A stretch of DNA of 64,000 nucleotides, from the NCBI RefSeq assembly GCF_965638725.1, contig NC_134981.1, forward strand, positions 41,878,849 through 41,942,848, written 5' to 3'. Below the pieces are notes generated by a model. That model was not told where the DNA came from and made no database searches. It worked only from the letters and a program-made list of their open reading frames with translations. Shown here one piece after another: positions 51,523 to 63,900 of the stretch (the first letter of the stretch is position 1; the number at the start of each line of letters is the position of its first letter). The position numbers and the translations under genes were made by a program. This DNA comes from Aptenodytes patagonicus. Taxonomy: Eukaryota > Chordata > Aves > Sphenisciformes > Spheniscidae.

Positions 51523-54500
51523 TTAAATTAATCTTCTCCAGCTCAATTCTGTTTTGCCTGTGCCAATAATTGGTAAATGATCTCCCTGTCCTTATCTTGA
51601 CTCACGAGCTTTTTCATCTTATTTTCCTCCCCCTGTCCTGCTGAGGAGGGGGAGTGAGAGAGCGGCTTGGTGGGCACCTGGCAGCCAGCCAAGGTTAACC
51701 CACCATAGTTAGTCATGAAGACTATCCTGAGAAAGGAATACTGGGATCCAACTTATTAACTTCAGATGCAGCAGTAGGCATCGGGTGAAGTTTCTGAATA
51801 TTCACTTTCAGATTTAGAGAACCCAGATAAATTACAATATCTTTATAAAGGCCCTCATTGACATTAAGAGACTAAAAGGCAACCCTGGTAAAGGTAGTAT
51901 TGAGCTGTGAAATAAAGACACTTTTGTTGTGAAGACCAGATCAATTTGTAGAAGATGTGTTTTGCAGGTTGCAAAGCATGAACCACTGCAACTGAATAAT
52001 CTCTAACAGAGATACCAACTTTTAATAAAGGCATTCAAATTTCTTAAATTAAAAATAGGTCTTCAGCCTCTCTCTACCTAGAAAGTACTTGTTGAAAATC
52101 GTTTTCCTCTAAAGCATGGAGAGACCAACTTTATGGTCCTACAAGCAATGATGGAATTTTCTGCTGAAACAGGCTCCTGTGAGAGGAGCCCCTGAAAAAG
52201 GATGGAAGGTTGTGTGAGCAGTACAGACTGACTTATACAGAAAGTAGGCAAACTGCAAGAAAATAGTTTCAGCCAATGATTATCTTCCTACATTTAAGCT
52301 AGTTAGACTATATATAAACAATTATAAAAGTAAAATTTAATGCTAAAATGTGAAAATATTTAGAATATGTTTTCCTGAATTTTATATTCATTAGATGCAT
52401 ATCAGACATAAACTGTTTTAGAGATTCACGTCATTACATAGTACATGAACTTTAAAATAAGATATTAACTTAGCACGCATGCTTTTGTTTAGACACAAAT
52501 TACAATGCAGCATTGTGCTGCCAAATGTTTAAATGCCTCAGATAGTGCATGTTTAATTGTTTGGCTCTTCATGTTATTTGTAAAGGAAATAGGTTGAGCA
52601 AGAAAAATTTTCCACCAGAAGATTAAAATGATTAATGAATGACTAGGAATTATACAACTCAGTAGTTTAAATGTTGAGGAAGTAAGCAAACTGGAACTGT
52701 ATTAACAGAAGAACAACTTTTTCAATGTTATTTACATAAATGAAAGACACAGTAAATATAAGGAGAGCTCATAAAGGGAAGAGAAACCAAATGAAATATT
52801 AGTTTGTTGAGCTGATCCCTGAGCAGTACAGCAAAAGTTTATCAATAGCCTCATTTCAAATCACCTGTTTAAAATCAATAATTTCCAGTAAGATATTCTA
52901 AGTACATCTATTTTTAAAACCTGAAACCTGGTCTATGATACTCCAGTCTATTGCTATATGGCAAACAGAATGAAATGGAACAGTGTTCACCTGCCTGTCT
53001 CTCTTCCTAGATGACAATAGTCGAAGAGCACCATGTTAATTATAGGGTTGGAATTACCACACTTCAAAATGCACACAATAGTGTGAAAACTACTAAAAAT
53101 AATTTTCTGGAGCATTGCAAAGCACTGACATATTCACATTGTCTAACTCTGCTTAAAATAAATGTTAAGGTCCATAATGTAGTTTTAATAGCCACTGATG
53201 AATTAAGGTTCTTGTTCAGAAAGACTACCTCAATAGCATCACTCCCTTGGAGCACAGAAACAGGTTGAAGACTCCAAATGCCTTGGTACAGCATTAGCAG
53301 AGCATCAGCACACACTGCAGCCTTTAGACGGGTGCAGTGTTCCTTTGTTGCATTAGAAGCAGAGTGCCAAGTGGTGTGGAGAGGGGAGCAGCACCATTGT
53401 TTTGGCAACAGTCAACACTTCCTTGTTTTGCTTAGCAACAACTAGGAGTCCCAAGAGCTGCTCTCCAAATCTATTTTTTTTTTAAAAGAGTTAGCAGAGA
53501 GATCCTCAGCCACCCACAATAGGGCTAGGAGAAGGAGGGCTTCTGCAGCCTTCCTGTATACTTGCTGCAAGTCTGTGTCATTTCTCCATGTAAATGTAAT
53601 GTATTTGTAATAGTTCTTCCATTAATAGTTGTTATGATTAATAGACAAAACTGAAGATAATCAACAACCTGTGTAAAAACTGCAATGTTATAACTGCATG
53701 GTATATTTATAATCTAATAAAGTGAAAAAAAGTTATTAGGTAGTTATTAGGTAAGAGGCGATATAGAAGTTTTCATAAAGGATATGCATAGTAAGAAATG
53801 AAAGCTCAGTACATGGTATTGTAATGTGGCAATCAAATTCAAAATTTGACTAAAAATTATTTTATAGATATGAGAGTGAATAAATTTGGGGGGCTTTTTT
53901 TTTTAAACAACAACATACCTATATTAAGTGGCCAACAGAAAGTAACAGTTCTTTCATCAAAGTTCACATTTGCAGTTTTGACTTTAAACAGAATGGAATT
54001 TTTTTTCATGTTCATATTGTAAAAAACATTATGCTTTGAAACGCTGTTTTATATAAAACAGAGACATCATCTTATGAATAATTAAAATTTAAGCCTTATT
54101 TATTACATTTATGTGCTATTTCAACCATACCACTGACAATAATTCTCTGAAAGAATTATTGGCTGAAGCATGATCAACTATTATTGTTAACCACCAACAG
54201 TATAGAATGTTTTGATTCAGTAATAAATGATTAAATGTTTTCTAGCTATGAAAAATGGTACAGAAAAGGAACTTTGCATGATCATTTAATTTTTTACATG
54301 CATTGCTGAATGAATCATAAAAAGCTAATTAATAATGACAATAACTGTACACAGAAGTATACAGACAGAAAAGACTAATAAATTTTCTGAGGATCTGCAA
54401 CTTAAGTTTTTATAATACTTCTCCAAAGCAAAAAACCCCATAAATTTAATCATAAATTTAATATTTCTTCCACTACTGCTTTCTTTTATAAAATCCTTAA

Positions 54501-55096
54501 TATTCCCTCAGGAAATTTTATGAATTATGGGAGTGGATATTATCTTTTAAGAAATTACAGCTTGCACAATAAACCTTAATGAGTTTATGTAGTTAATAGA
54601 AAGGCAAACTCATTCCATGGAAATGTAGTATTTCTTCATAGTCATCACCAGCACAGAAAATTACAGAAACTACAATAAAGATCTTGGGTATTGCAATACC
54701 AACTTTTAAGCACTTTCTGCCCCAGGAGGAAATGTAGTATTCAAAGTAACACATTGTGCTTGAGGACAATAAGGTACTTCAGAACAGAACTAAAACAGCC
54801 ATTCTACTGAGAACTGAATTGCTTGGAGCCAGCCAAAATGAGGCACTAGGCACAGATGTATTTAGCTCCTATCCTCTACAAGATTTAAGTACAGAAATCA
54901 AGCAGGGAAGTTCCTCCATCTCCTTAGGAAGGAGACCTGCTCAACCTTGGAGTTCAAACCATCACCTCCCAAGAGAGTTAGATCCCTACCAATATACTAA
55001 ACTGAACAGGATCTACACTAAACTGAATAGGAACACGTTCTTCGTGTAGTAACTGAACCACTAACCCAGGGAGAAATAAAAGATTCAGAGTAAGTA

Positions 55097-55252
55097 AAAA
55101 AGAAGCAGTAGCGATATGAATAACAACATGGAAGAACTGGACCAAAGAGCTTGATCGTCTCACCACAGAATACAAAAAAAGAAGCAGTAGTACTTTGAAT
55201 AAATATATGGAAGAACTGGACCACAGAACTCGATCACCTCACTATTGAATAA
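55097..55252. repeat. 79-bp tandem duplication
   Basis: Two diverged units share gaagcagtag, atggaagaactggacca and gatc.cctcac blocks; the core gaagcag occurs at 55102 and 55181. Divergence indicates an old event. Confidence 0.85.
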
Positions 55253-55419
55253 GTCTTCTTTAATTCAAGATATGAGAGACTTCCAGAACATTAACTCTAG
55301 TGACTGAAAGGAAAGCTTGAGTAAGGAACATACCTTGATTGCTGTTTGTACCCATCTTCTCAAATGCATGGTGTGTATAAGGAAAATAAGTGATTTGAAT
55401 CTGATACCAACTTTATGCT

Positions 55420-56586
55420 TGTGCTGGTTTTGGCTGGGATAGAGTTAATTTTCTTCATAGTAGATAGTATGGGGCTATGTTTTGGATTTGTGCTGAAAAC
55501 AGTGTTGATAATACAGGGACGTTTTAGTTATTGCTGAGCAGTGCTTACACAGAGTCAAGGCCTTTTCTGCTCCTCACACTGCCCCACCAGCAAGTAGGCT
55601 GGGGGTACACAAGAAGTTGGGAGGGGACACAGCTGGGACAGCTGACCCCAACTGACCAAAGGGATATTCCATACCATATGACGTCGTGCTCAGCATATAA
55701 AGCTGGGGGAAGGAGAAGGAAGGGGGGGGATGTTCAGAGTTAGGGCGTTGTCCTGGTTTCGGCAGGGATAGAGTTAATTTCCTTCCTAGTAGCTGGTACA
55801 GTGCTGTGTTTTGGATTTAGGATGAGAACAAAGTTGATAACACACCGATGTTTTAGTTGTTGCTAGGTAATGCTTACACTAGCCAAGGACTTTTTAGTTT
55901 TCCATGCTCTACTGACTGAGAAGGCTGCAGGTGCACAAGAAGCTGGGAGGGGGCACAGCCAGGACAGCTGACCCCAACTGGCCAAAGGGATATTCCATAC
56001 CATATGACGTCATGCTCAGTATATAAACTGAGGGAAAGCTGGCTGGGGGGGCTGCTGCTCAGGGACTGGCTGGGCATCAGTCGGCAGGTGGTGAGCAATT
56101 GCATTGTGCATAATTTGCTTTGTATATTATTATTATCATTATTATATTATTATTGTTATCATTATTTTATTTCAATTATTAAACTGTTTTTATCTCAACC
56201 CACGAGTTTTTCTCACTTCTACTCTTCCAATTCTCTCCCCCATCCCACCAGGTGGGGGGAGTGAGCAAGCAGCTGTGTGGTGCTCAGTTGCTGACTGAGG
56301 TTAAACCACGACAGGCGTTTGTCTTCCCAAGTAGCTGTTACGCATGATGGAGCCCTGCTTTCCTGGAGATGCCTGAACACCTGCCTGCCGATGGGAAGTA
56401 GTGAATGAATTCCTTGTTTTACTTTGCTTGCATATGCAGCTTTTGCTTTCCCTATTAAACTGTCTTTATCTCAACCCACGAGTTTTCTCACTTTTACTCT
56501 TCCGATTCTCTCCCCCATCCCACTGTGGGGGGAGTGAGCTAGCGGCTGTGTGGTGCTTAGTTGCCAGCTGGGGGTAAACCACGACA
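55420..56586 (+). mobile_element. Solo LTR (outer), interrupted by a younger LTR
   Basis: Outer LTR parts are 55420-55748 and 56319-56586, together about 597 bp, from TGTGCTGG to CCACGACA. It is flanked by an exact 5-bp duplication, atgct, at 55415-55419 and 56587-56591. It has tgacgtcg (one change from the CRE) and catataaag in U3. It belongs to a family distinct from the inserted one. Confidence 0.95.
55749..56313 (+). mobile_element. Solo LTR (inner), nested in the outer LTR
   Basis: 565 bp from TGTCCTGG to CCACGACA, flanked by the exact duplication ggcgt at 55744-55748 and 56314-56318, both inside the outer LTR. Very close to the LTRs of ERV copies 1 and 2. It carries TGACGTCA (56005-56012) and TATATAAA (56020-56027). 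Confidence 0.96.
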
Positions 56587-57300
56587 ATGCTATATTTGGC
56601 AGATGCATAGCTGAAGGCTATTGCTGATAACTTCAGTGAAAAACTGGCACTGGGAATGTTTATTAATTGATTACTTTTAAGATTCAAACTTTTATTATAG
56701 CATACTCCTAATAATTCATCTTGAATTTTTTTTACATAATTTTAAAAAATAAGCTGGTTCTTAATTTGTTTATAAACCACTTCAACAAGGGAAAAATCAA
56801 TTTACTTCTCAAGTAAAACAGTGAAACTGTGTACAAAACACTATCAATCCGCAAAGTAATTAACAGAAAAAAAATATTTCTGCTAGTTTCAATTAGAATC
56901 ATATATGTTTTACTTGTAGATACAGCTCAAACAAAATTTTCATACAGAAATAATATTTTCAAAACCTAACTGTCCCTTTGATTTTAAGAGGTTTTACTGA
57001 CTATGAAATGATAAAACCAGAGGAAAAAACAAAAGATAACTGCTTCTATCAATATTAAAATATTTTATCCAATAATAATTTGAATTATTTTCATTAAGAG
57101 AAGATGGTGGGTAAGGAGAGGGGAAAATAAAACAAACAACAAATATATTCAAATTCTCTGAACCACATACCTGCATCTTTTCTCCTGTATTGCCACAGGG
57201 TTGGTTTGGAAACTAAAAATAAATTATGGACAAATGCATTCAACATATGCAGTCAAATACTGGAAAAGAAGATCAGTCATAAACACTTATTGAACCAACT

Positions 57301-57328
57301 GAGATTATCACGTCTATGCTAATCTTGT
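57301..57328. repeat. Host flank repeated on both sides of ERV copy 3
   Basis: gagattatcac followed by tctatgctaat lies directly before the 5' LTR. The same block recurs after the 3' LTR (61015-61037), and gagattatcac is present once more at 60990-61000. Confidence 0.85.
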
Positions 57329-57853
57329 TGTACTGGGTCTGGTTGGGATGGAGCTAACTTTCTTCATAGTAGCCTGTATGTTGCTGTGTTTTAGATTTGT
57401 GACTAAAACAGTGTTGATAACACACCAATGTTTTAGCTATTTCTGAACAGTGCTTGCACAGCATCAAGGCCTTCTCTCTTTCTCACTCTGCCCCCTCAGG
57501 GAGTAGGCTGGGGTGGGCAAGAGATTGGGAGGGGACACAACCGGGACAGCTGACCCAAACTGACCAGAGATATTCCATACTATATAACGTCATGTTCAGC
57601 AATAAAAGCTGGGGGGAGGGAGTTTTTCCAAGGTAGCTGTTGCTTGGAGATTGGCTGGGCATTGGTCTGCTGGTGGGAGGTGGTGAATGACTGCCTTTGC
57701 ATCACTTGCTTTTTTCTCTTTTTTCCTTCAATTATTAAACTGTCTTTATCTCAACCCATGAGATTTTCTTGCTTTTGCCCTTCTGATTCTCTCCCCCATC
57801 CTGCTGCGAGGGAGTGACCGAGTGACTGGGTGGGGGCTTAGCTGCTGGCAGGG
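57329..57853 (+). mobile_element. 5' LTR of ERV copy 3
   Basis: Starts TGTACTGG and runs through the common blocks (tcaaggccttctctctttc, aataaaagctgg, ttattaaactgtctttatctc). The last bases of U5 and the primer-binding site are missing: after gctgctggcaggg the sequence goes straight to leader-like sequence (ttgagaggttagagataa). Confidence 0.88.
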
Positions 57854-57904
57854 CTTGAGAGGTTAGAGATAAAGACAAATTTGATCAGAGTGCACTACAC
57901 AATT

Positions 57905-59233
57905 TATAATTGTTAGACCTGTTTATCTGTTACTTGCTGTTGCTGTTTGCAGTGTTGACTTATTTGTTCATGACACTGGTTTATTTGTTCCCTCACTTGC
58001 TCTGTGGTGTGCTCCTGCTCTTGCTGTGCATCAAAATCCAGGGCTTGTTAATGGCTGCTTTTGGCTTTTGCTGTTTGCTATGCTGTTTATCACTTTGTTT
58101 TGCTTTGCCTGGGAGACCTGTGATAAAAGCACCTCCCCCTTCTTCTCCGGGGTAGATGTTTCCTGCCTTGTTACAATGGTCTTCAATTTCTTGAACATCC
58201 CGGAATGCTCGTATTGGTGTGTGTCGTGAATCTGATTTCAGCTTTTCCTAAGGTTAAGCAACTAGTTGGGAATGCCACACAGGGATGTGCCCTGAGGGAG
58301 TCTGATCATGGGTGGCAAGGTACGTGGGAGAATTTGAGCAGGTGCCTAGACCAGTTTTCACCTCCAATGGTGTGGGACTTCACTCCCCAACAGGTGTGGA
58401 ATCCTGTTGAAGTGGCAGAACACTTGAAGAAAGGATGCCTTGCCTATACGAAAGAGATACAACTTCTTGCACTGTGCTGGGGCCAGGCCTATGCCTACCG
58501 AGCCTGTGTCTGTGTGGGCGAGAGGGTCTCTGGATCTGAGGCCTTACAAACAGAATCTGTGGCTAAGCCAGAGACCCAACCATCAACTATAACAGTTGCT
58601 CCTATATTCAAGAAGAAACAATGGAAGTGGAAGTCAACTTGGTTAGTAAGGGAGGAAGAAGCTCCTCCTGAGAGGGAACAGGAGAAAGAATCAGAAGAGG
58701 CAGCCTGTTCTGCAGCAGAACAGCCGCAAGAACAAGAGAGGGAAGAGACAGAAATCATAATCGAGTCAGAAATCACCCGGTTCCTATCCCTGAGTGAGCT
58801 GCAAGATATATGGAAAGATTACAGACATCATACAGGCCAGAAAATTATCACCTGGTTGGTCCAATGCTGGGTTATTGGGGCCAACAGTCAGGAATTAGAG
58901 GATAAGGAAGCCTGGCAGCTGGGATCCCTCACTAGGCACTCAGGAATCGACAAAGGAATTGGAAGAGGGGCAACAATCCACAGCCTCTGGAGGCGGCTCC
59001 TGTCAAGCATGAAGGCAAGGTATCCCCTCAAGGAAGATCTTGCAAACTACCAAGGCAAGTACTCCATTGCAGAGGAAGGTGTCCAGTATCTGAGGGAATT
59101 AGCGGTGGTGGAGGTGATCTACAGCAACCTGGACAACAACCAGGCCTCCAAAGATCCGGATGAAGTCCAGTGCATGCGGTCCATGTGGCGGAAGGTGTAT
59201 GGAATGTACCAATGTCATATGCCAGCACCCTAG
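57905..59233 (+). pseudogene. ERV copy 3 gag-like gene, broken
   Basis: The first part (57910-58155) is a very hydrophobic leader with Leu/Cys-rich runs, similar in character to the leader of the 7210 ORF, but the ATG is lost. It ends at a stop, and the frame continues elsewhere (58026-58229, then 58205-59233, 342 codons). The last frame covers the WQGTW and W.FTPQQ blocks, CLAYTKE, WG.AYAYRA, a Lys/Trp then Glu-rich linker, and the capsid-like block SLSELQDIWKDY, TWLVQCWV, SLWRRLLSSM. It lacks the Thr/Pro/Ala repeat altogether. After the capsid block it goes on with YSNLDN and a DPDEVQCMRSMWRK end, which the 7210 ORF has lost. Confidence 0.85.
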
Positions 59234-60002
59234 CAATAATAGATTGGACAGACTGAGGCACCAAATGTGGATAGACTGGCCTGCCAGCTCCAGCAATTCA
59301 AAGAGAATCTCTCTTCCTCCCCAACCCTACAGGCCTATGTCTCAGCTATCTTGACTGTCCCAACAGGTTTTCCTCCTCACCCATACAGGCTGGCATCTCA
59401 GCTATCAAGTGTCGCATGGAGTCTGTCTTTCCCTGATCAAGGGAAAGGGAATCACGAGCCCACACTGTGTGCCACCCTGTGGTTTTATCTGCACGACCAC
59501 AGGGAGAACATGAAGTGAGACGGTGCACCTACCTCAATCCTAGAAGCTCCTATACATGCAGCGTGAGGAAAAATAGTGGGCAAAAAGGGTGCATTGATGA
59601 AAATAACCCATGATACGAGTTGTACAATGCCATAGTTGTATGATGCCATAGTTGTATGTCAGAAGTACTACAGCAGGAGCCATCCGAACCAATGGAGGAT
59701 GAACCTTGTAAGGAACTGAGCAAGTGCAGCAGTGATGCAACCTGAGCTGGTTTCAGCTCCCAACAATCCAACACAACACACCATCTTTCCTGTCCTGAAT
59801 GACCCTCACAACAGATGGAGCCCAAGTCATGGACTAAATGAACTGAATGGACATTTGAATGGGGGTGGCCCTACAGACTAAGGGAATGTTATCTGTGCAT
59901 ATGTCAAAGGACAGGGAAGGGCGTGGTGGTGGTTGATGAGAATGTATTGAATACTGTAGGACCTGAACATGATGCAAATGGTATGGAATAAGGGGTGGAG
60001 AT

Positions 60003-60989
60003 TGTACTGGGTGTGGCTGGGATGGAGTTAATTTTCTTCATAACAGCCTGTATGTTGCTGTGTTTTAGATTTGTGTCTAAAAACAGTGTTGATAACACAC
60101 CAATGTCTTAGCTATTTCTGAACAGTGCTTGCACAGTGTCAAGGCCTTCTCTCTTTCTCACTCTGCCCCCTCAGGGAGTAGGCTGGGGCGGGCAAGAGAT
60201 TGGGAGGGGACACAACTGGGACAGCTGACCTGAACTGACCAAACTGATATTCATAGAATCATAGAATCATTAAGGTTGGAAAAGACCTCTAAGATCATCG
60301 AGTCCAACCGTCGACCCAACACCACCATGCCCACTAAACCATGTCCCTAAGCACCTCATCTACACGTCTTTTAAATACCTCCAGGGATGGTGACTCCACC
60401 ACTTCCCTGGGCAGCCTGTTCCAATGTTTAACCACTCTTTCAGTAAAGAAATTTTTCCTCATGTCCAATCTAAACCTCCCCTGGCGTGACTTGAGGCCAT
60501 TTCCTCTCGTCCTATCGCTAGTTACTTGGGAGAAGAGACCAACACCCACCTCGCTACAACCTCCTTTCAGGTAGTTGTAGAGCGCGATAAGGTCTCCCCT
60601 GAGCCTCCTTTTCTCCAGGCTAAACAGTCCCAGTTCCCTCAGCCGCTCCTCATAAGACTTGTTCTTCAGACCCTTCACCAGCTTCCTTGCCCTTCTCTGG
60701 ACACGCTCCAGCACCTCGACGTCCTTCTTGTAGTGAGGGGCCCAAAACTGAACACAGTATTCGAGGTGCAGCCTCACCAGTGCCGAGTAGAGGGGCACGA
60801 TCACTTCCCTAAGTTGTGCTCAGCAACAGAACTGGAGAGGGTGGTGGTGGTGGAAGGGAAGACTTTTTCCAAAGTAGCTGTTGCTTGGAAACTGGCTGGG
60901 CGTTGGTCTGCTGGTGGGAGGTGGTAAGTGATTGCCTTTGCATCACTTGCTTTTTTTCTTCACTTATTAAACTGTTTTTATTGACCCAT
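60003..60989 (+). mobile_element. 3' LTR of ERV copy 3, interrupted by CR1 and truncated
   Basis: Parts 60003-60250 and 60812-60989 match the 5' LTR. The U5 end is cut at ttgacccat, where gagattatcac of the host flank begins. About 20 bases of LTR, the TATA/CRE area, are missing where the CR1 lies. Confidence 0.88.
60251..60811 (-). mobile_element. CR1 LINE inserted in the 3' LTR
   Basis: The minus strand holds a 5'-truncated CR1 with an open C-terminal frame (60334-60804, start not native) ending in the DEVLRDM-like block and stop. Its tail 'attctatgattctatga' is at the 60251 side. It belongs to the subfamily of 3143 and 48920. No target duplication was found; the LTR has lost sequence at the site. 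Confidence 0.93.
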
Positions 60990-63900
60990 GAGATTATCAC
61001 TGATAATGATAACTGAGATTATCACCACATCTCTATGCTAATTATGTGTTTCTAATTAAGAGAAAAAAATGGAACCATCCAAACAATAGCATGTTTTAAA
61101 AATGAAAAGCAAGAAACAATTTGTCAAACTAATTAAATGGAGATGAAATAACTGCATACTTTTGTATATCCTCAACCACTCCTTTTATTTCTTTTAATAA
61201 CACCTATTCATGCAGCTTTCCTTATTTAAGCCCACTGATTTCCACTCTTTAATCAGCACAAAGAGAGAGCAAAAAAATAGTGATTTCTGGAATCTAGATG
61301 AGATGAAAATGCAGATCAATCATTCACGCGCATTAAGCATTCTAAGCCTGACAAATTTAAACTTTATATCTGCACCTACTAAAACACCATAGCACACATG
61401 AAAATAGAAAACAGAGAGCAAATTAGTTGTTGCACTGCCTCAACTGCTGAAAGACTAAGCAAAAGCATGACTGAATTGGCAATTTAAAAAAGCCAGTTCA
61501 AATTTAAATATAACTTTAAAATATAAAAACTAAGTATAGCCAGTGCACTATAACTAAAAAGTGGCATTAAAATGATTTTAATAAGCTGCTGAGCAGTCTT
61601 TAGTTTCACATTAACAGCAAATCAAATGCACATGCTACTGTAAATGTCACCTAAATTACTAAAAAAAAAACCCCAAAAACCCCAACAAAAAAACCCTACA
61701 CAAGGGTTCCAAACAGATCTTTAAAACAACAAATAGGAGTATTGCATAGCATAGTAGCAAAACAATTCCTTTTTTATTGCAACTTACACAATAGAAACCA
61801 TTTCTAATTAAGTATTAAAGATCCTTTTTTCTTGGCCAAAATAGTAATCAAAGCCTTTTGACTTTTAATTAAAAAAAAAATAAATCTGCTGCTTAGTCTA
61901 TTTTGTCTCTATTTAATTTTCTTACCTTTTTTGTTTTCTCTAAAAGAACTACTTTTTGTTGATGAATTTTCTGACAAACAAGTGTTTCTTGTTCTTTTAA
62001 AATGTTTTTTTCTTTTTTTCATAATGCTAAATCTTCTTCCTACTATAAATTAAGTTGTTCCATTCTAATCTACACGGTCTCAACATTAAATTTATCCATG
62101 ACTAGATTGCATCGTTGTTTTACCTGACCCATAAAGGAGAGAACAAGGGTTCCCATATTCCTTGTACAGACCATAGAGTCACACAGTTGCACCTTCGGTG
62201 CTCAAGTAAGGAGGGGCTGAAACTCTAATGGGGTTGAGTCCTGTACACCTAAGAGCTTTCTTACAAAGCACTAGAGAGTTTGACTTTTCCCTGGTAGCCT
62301 GTCACTCTCTTATTTAATATATTTGCAGCATAGCACCAGAGTGCTGCACCCAGCAGTGTGCAATAGGTTCAAAGTACCCAGCAAGTAATAAACATTCTGT
62401 GCTTCTGTGGCAGACATATCCAAGGTTTCTAGACAACAGGATCTCCAACCATTCCTCAGGGTGCCCAGAAATTCTGGGCAAATGTTCAAGCTCCTCAACA
62501 TTTCAAACAGAGAACATACCTAGAAAATTTTTATGTATGCTAATCCTAATAAAATGCAATTTAGTCTTTGGTAAAACATATTTTAAAATTTCATGAGCTA
62601 CTTTCCTAGAGTGAGCGTTTGCCAATTAACCTGTGTTAGTAACTCAAAAATCACTAAACTTGGTTGTTTGTCATCCTGATTCAAATTTTTTCATTGTATT
62701 TTCCTATCAAATTCAGAACAATTAGCTCATAAATATAAGCATACACTATGCCCAACTATAGAAGTCTGAAAAATCTTAAAGATCCCAGAATAATATTATC
62801 CAGTTAAAATAATACTGGAAATGCATATTGTGATTTATTAACCTGTGTGTTTCATAAAAGTAAGCAGTGTTCCTGAAGATATTATTTGACTACTTGGTTG
62901 TGTTTTGAAACTGCAACTTTCTTCAGGATATGTTTATTAAAAAATTTGTTTCTGCCCTTAAGGATGGTGGAAGCTCTCGATGATAACCTTCTGTGATAAT
63001 CTGTGATAATAATAAACAATTTTTGTGATTCTGAAAGTTAAAAGGTAAACAGAAGGGAAAGACCTTTTTCCCCCCCATGTGTACCACAGTATGTGTAACC
63101 CAGGCTGTGTGCACTGGCAAAGTCTATGGTACTAAGAAAACAGAAAATTAGATTACAGTTCTATTTCTTGGCTTTAGACCCACATGACATTTGCATTCAG
63201 CTTTCTAAACTTATCATAATGAAACCCTCATATGGTAAGACATTGCTACATACATGTTCTCTCCGAAATGTATTCTTTGAATCACAAATTATTATCTTTT
63301 CAAATATACCTTAAAAACAAACAAACAACAAAAAACCTTATGAAGACAAAAGTTAGTTAGGGGAAAATAGCAATTAAAAAAGGATATTAACCATTATCAG
63401 AAGTTGTTTTAGCACAATCACTATACAGTTCATCCACAAGCCATCATGGATATAATAAAGTTATTTGAAAGACAGCACTTGTTGTAATGAGTAGTAATAC
63501 AAATGAGTCTTTAAAGTTTACTCTAAATAGCAGAAAAATGTGTTCCTATTCAATGCTAACTGTCAGTGTCTCTCTCACAGGTATGTTGAGGCCATACTCT
63601 CATCTATAGTAACTAGAACAGTACCAATTAAGGCAGATGAGCAACAAAATGCTTTTTACAGAGTTTAAAGGGGAGGGGGAGGGGAAATAGCACTTCTCAA
63701 AAAATAATTGTTTCTAAAATTGTTTATATTTTGCAGGTATCACATTACCATTTAATGAATTAATACAGTAATCTTTTTCAGTAATCATAATTACCAAGTA
63801 AGACATTACACAATACACTTCCAATATAATTTAGTTGTTTAGTTATTTAGTTATTTCTTTTCCCCTTGATTTTATTTTCTAAGAACACATGAGATCTAAA

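Larger units (their letters stand above)
50655..51707 (+). mobile_element. Solo LTR of the long family with target duplication
   Basis: 1053 bp, starting TGTAATGG and ending CACCATA (final CA altered to TA). It is flanked by an exact 5-bp duplication, gttag, at 50650-50654 and 51708-51712. It contains a (TG)n run at about 50690-50720, a possible cca-atc box near 50837, a repeated 'ctgcagcccatgg' block region (51015-51300) and AATAAA at 51517-51522. It is related to 14522-15612 on the other strand. Confidence 0.93.
57329..60989 (+). mobile_element. ERV copy 3: LTR, gag, unrecognised region, truncated LTR
   Basis: An old proviral remnant of about 3.7 kb. The order is 5' LTR, broken gag, 59234-60002 with no recognisable pol or env, and a 3' LTR containing a CR1. 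The part 59234-60002 has only short open frames. The absence of pol suggests internal deletion or a non-autonomous element. Confidence 0.82.

Noticed and set aside
53011..53408. Possible exon from overlapping open frames on both strands
   Set aside because: No matching splice sites, no recognised protein similarity and no agreement with any FER domain.
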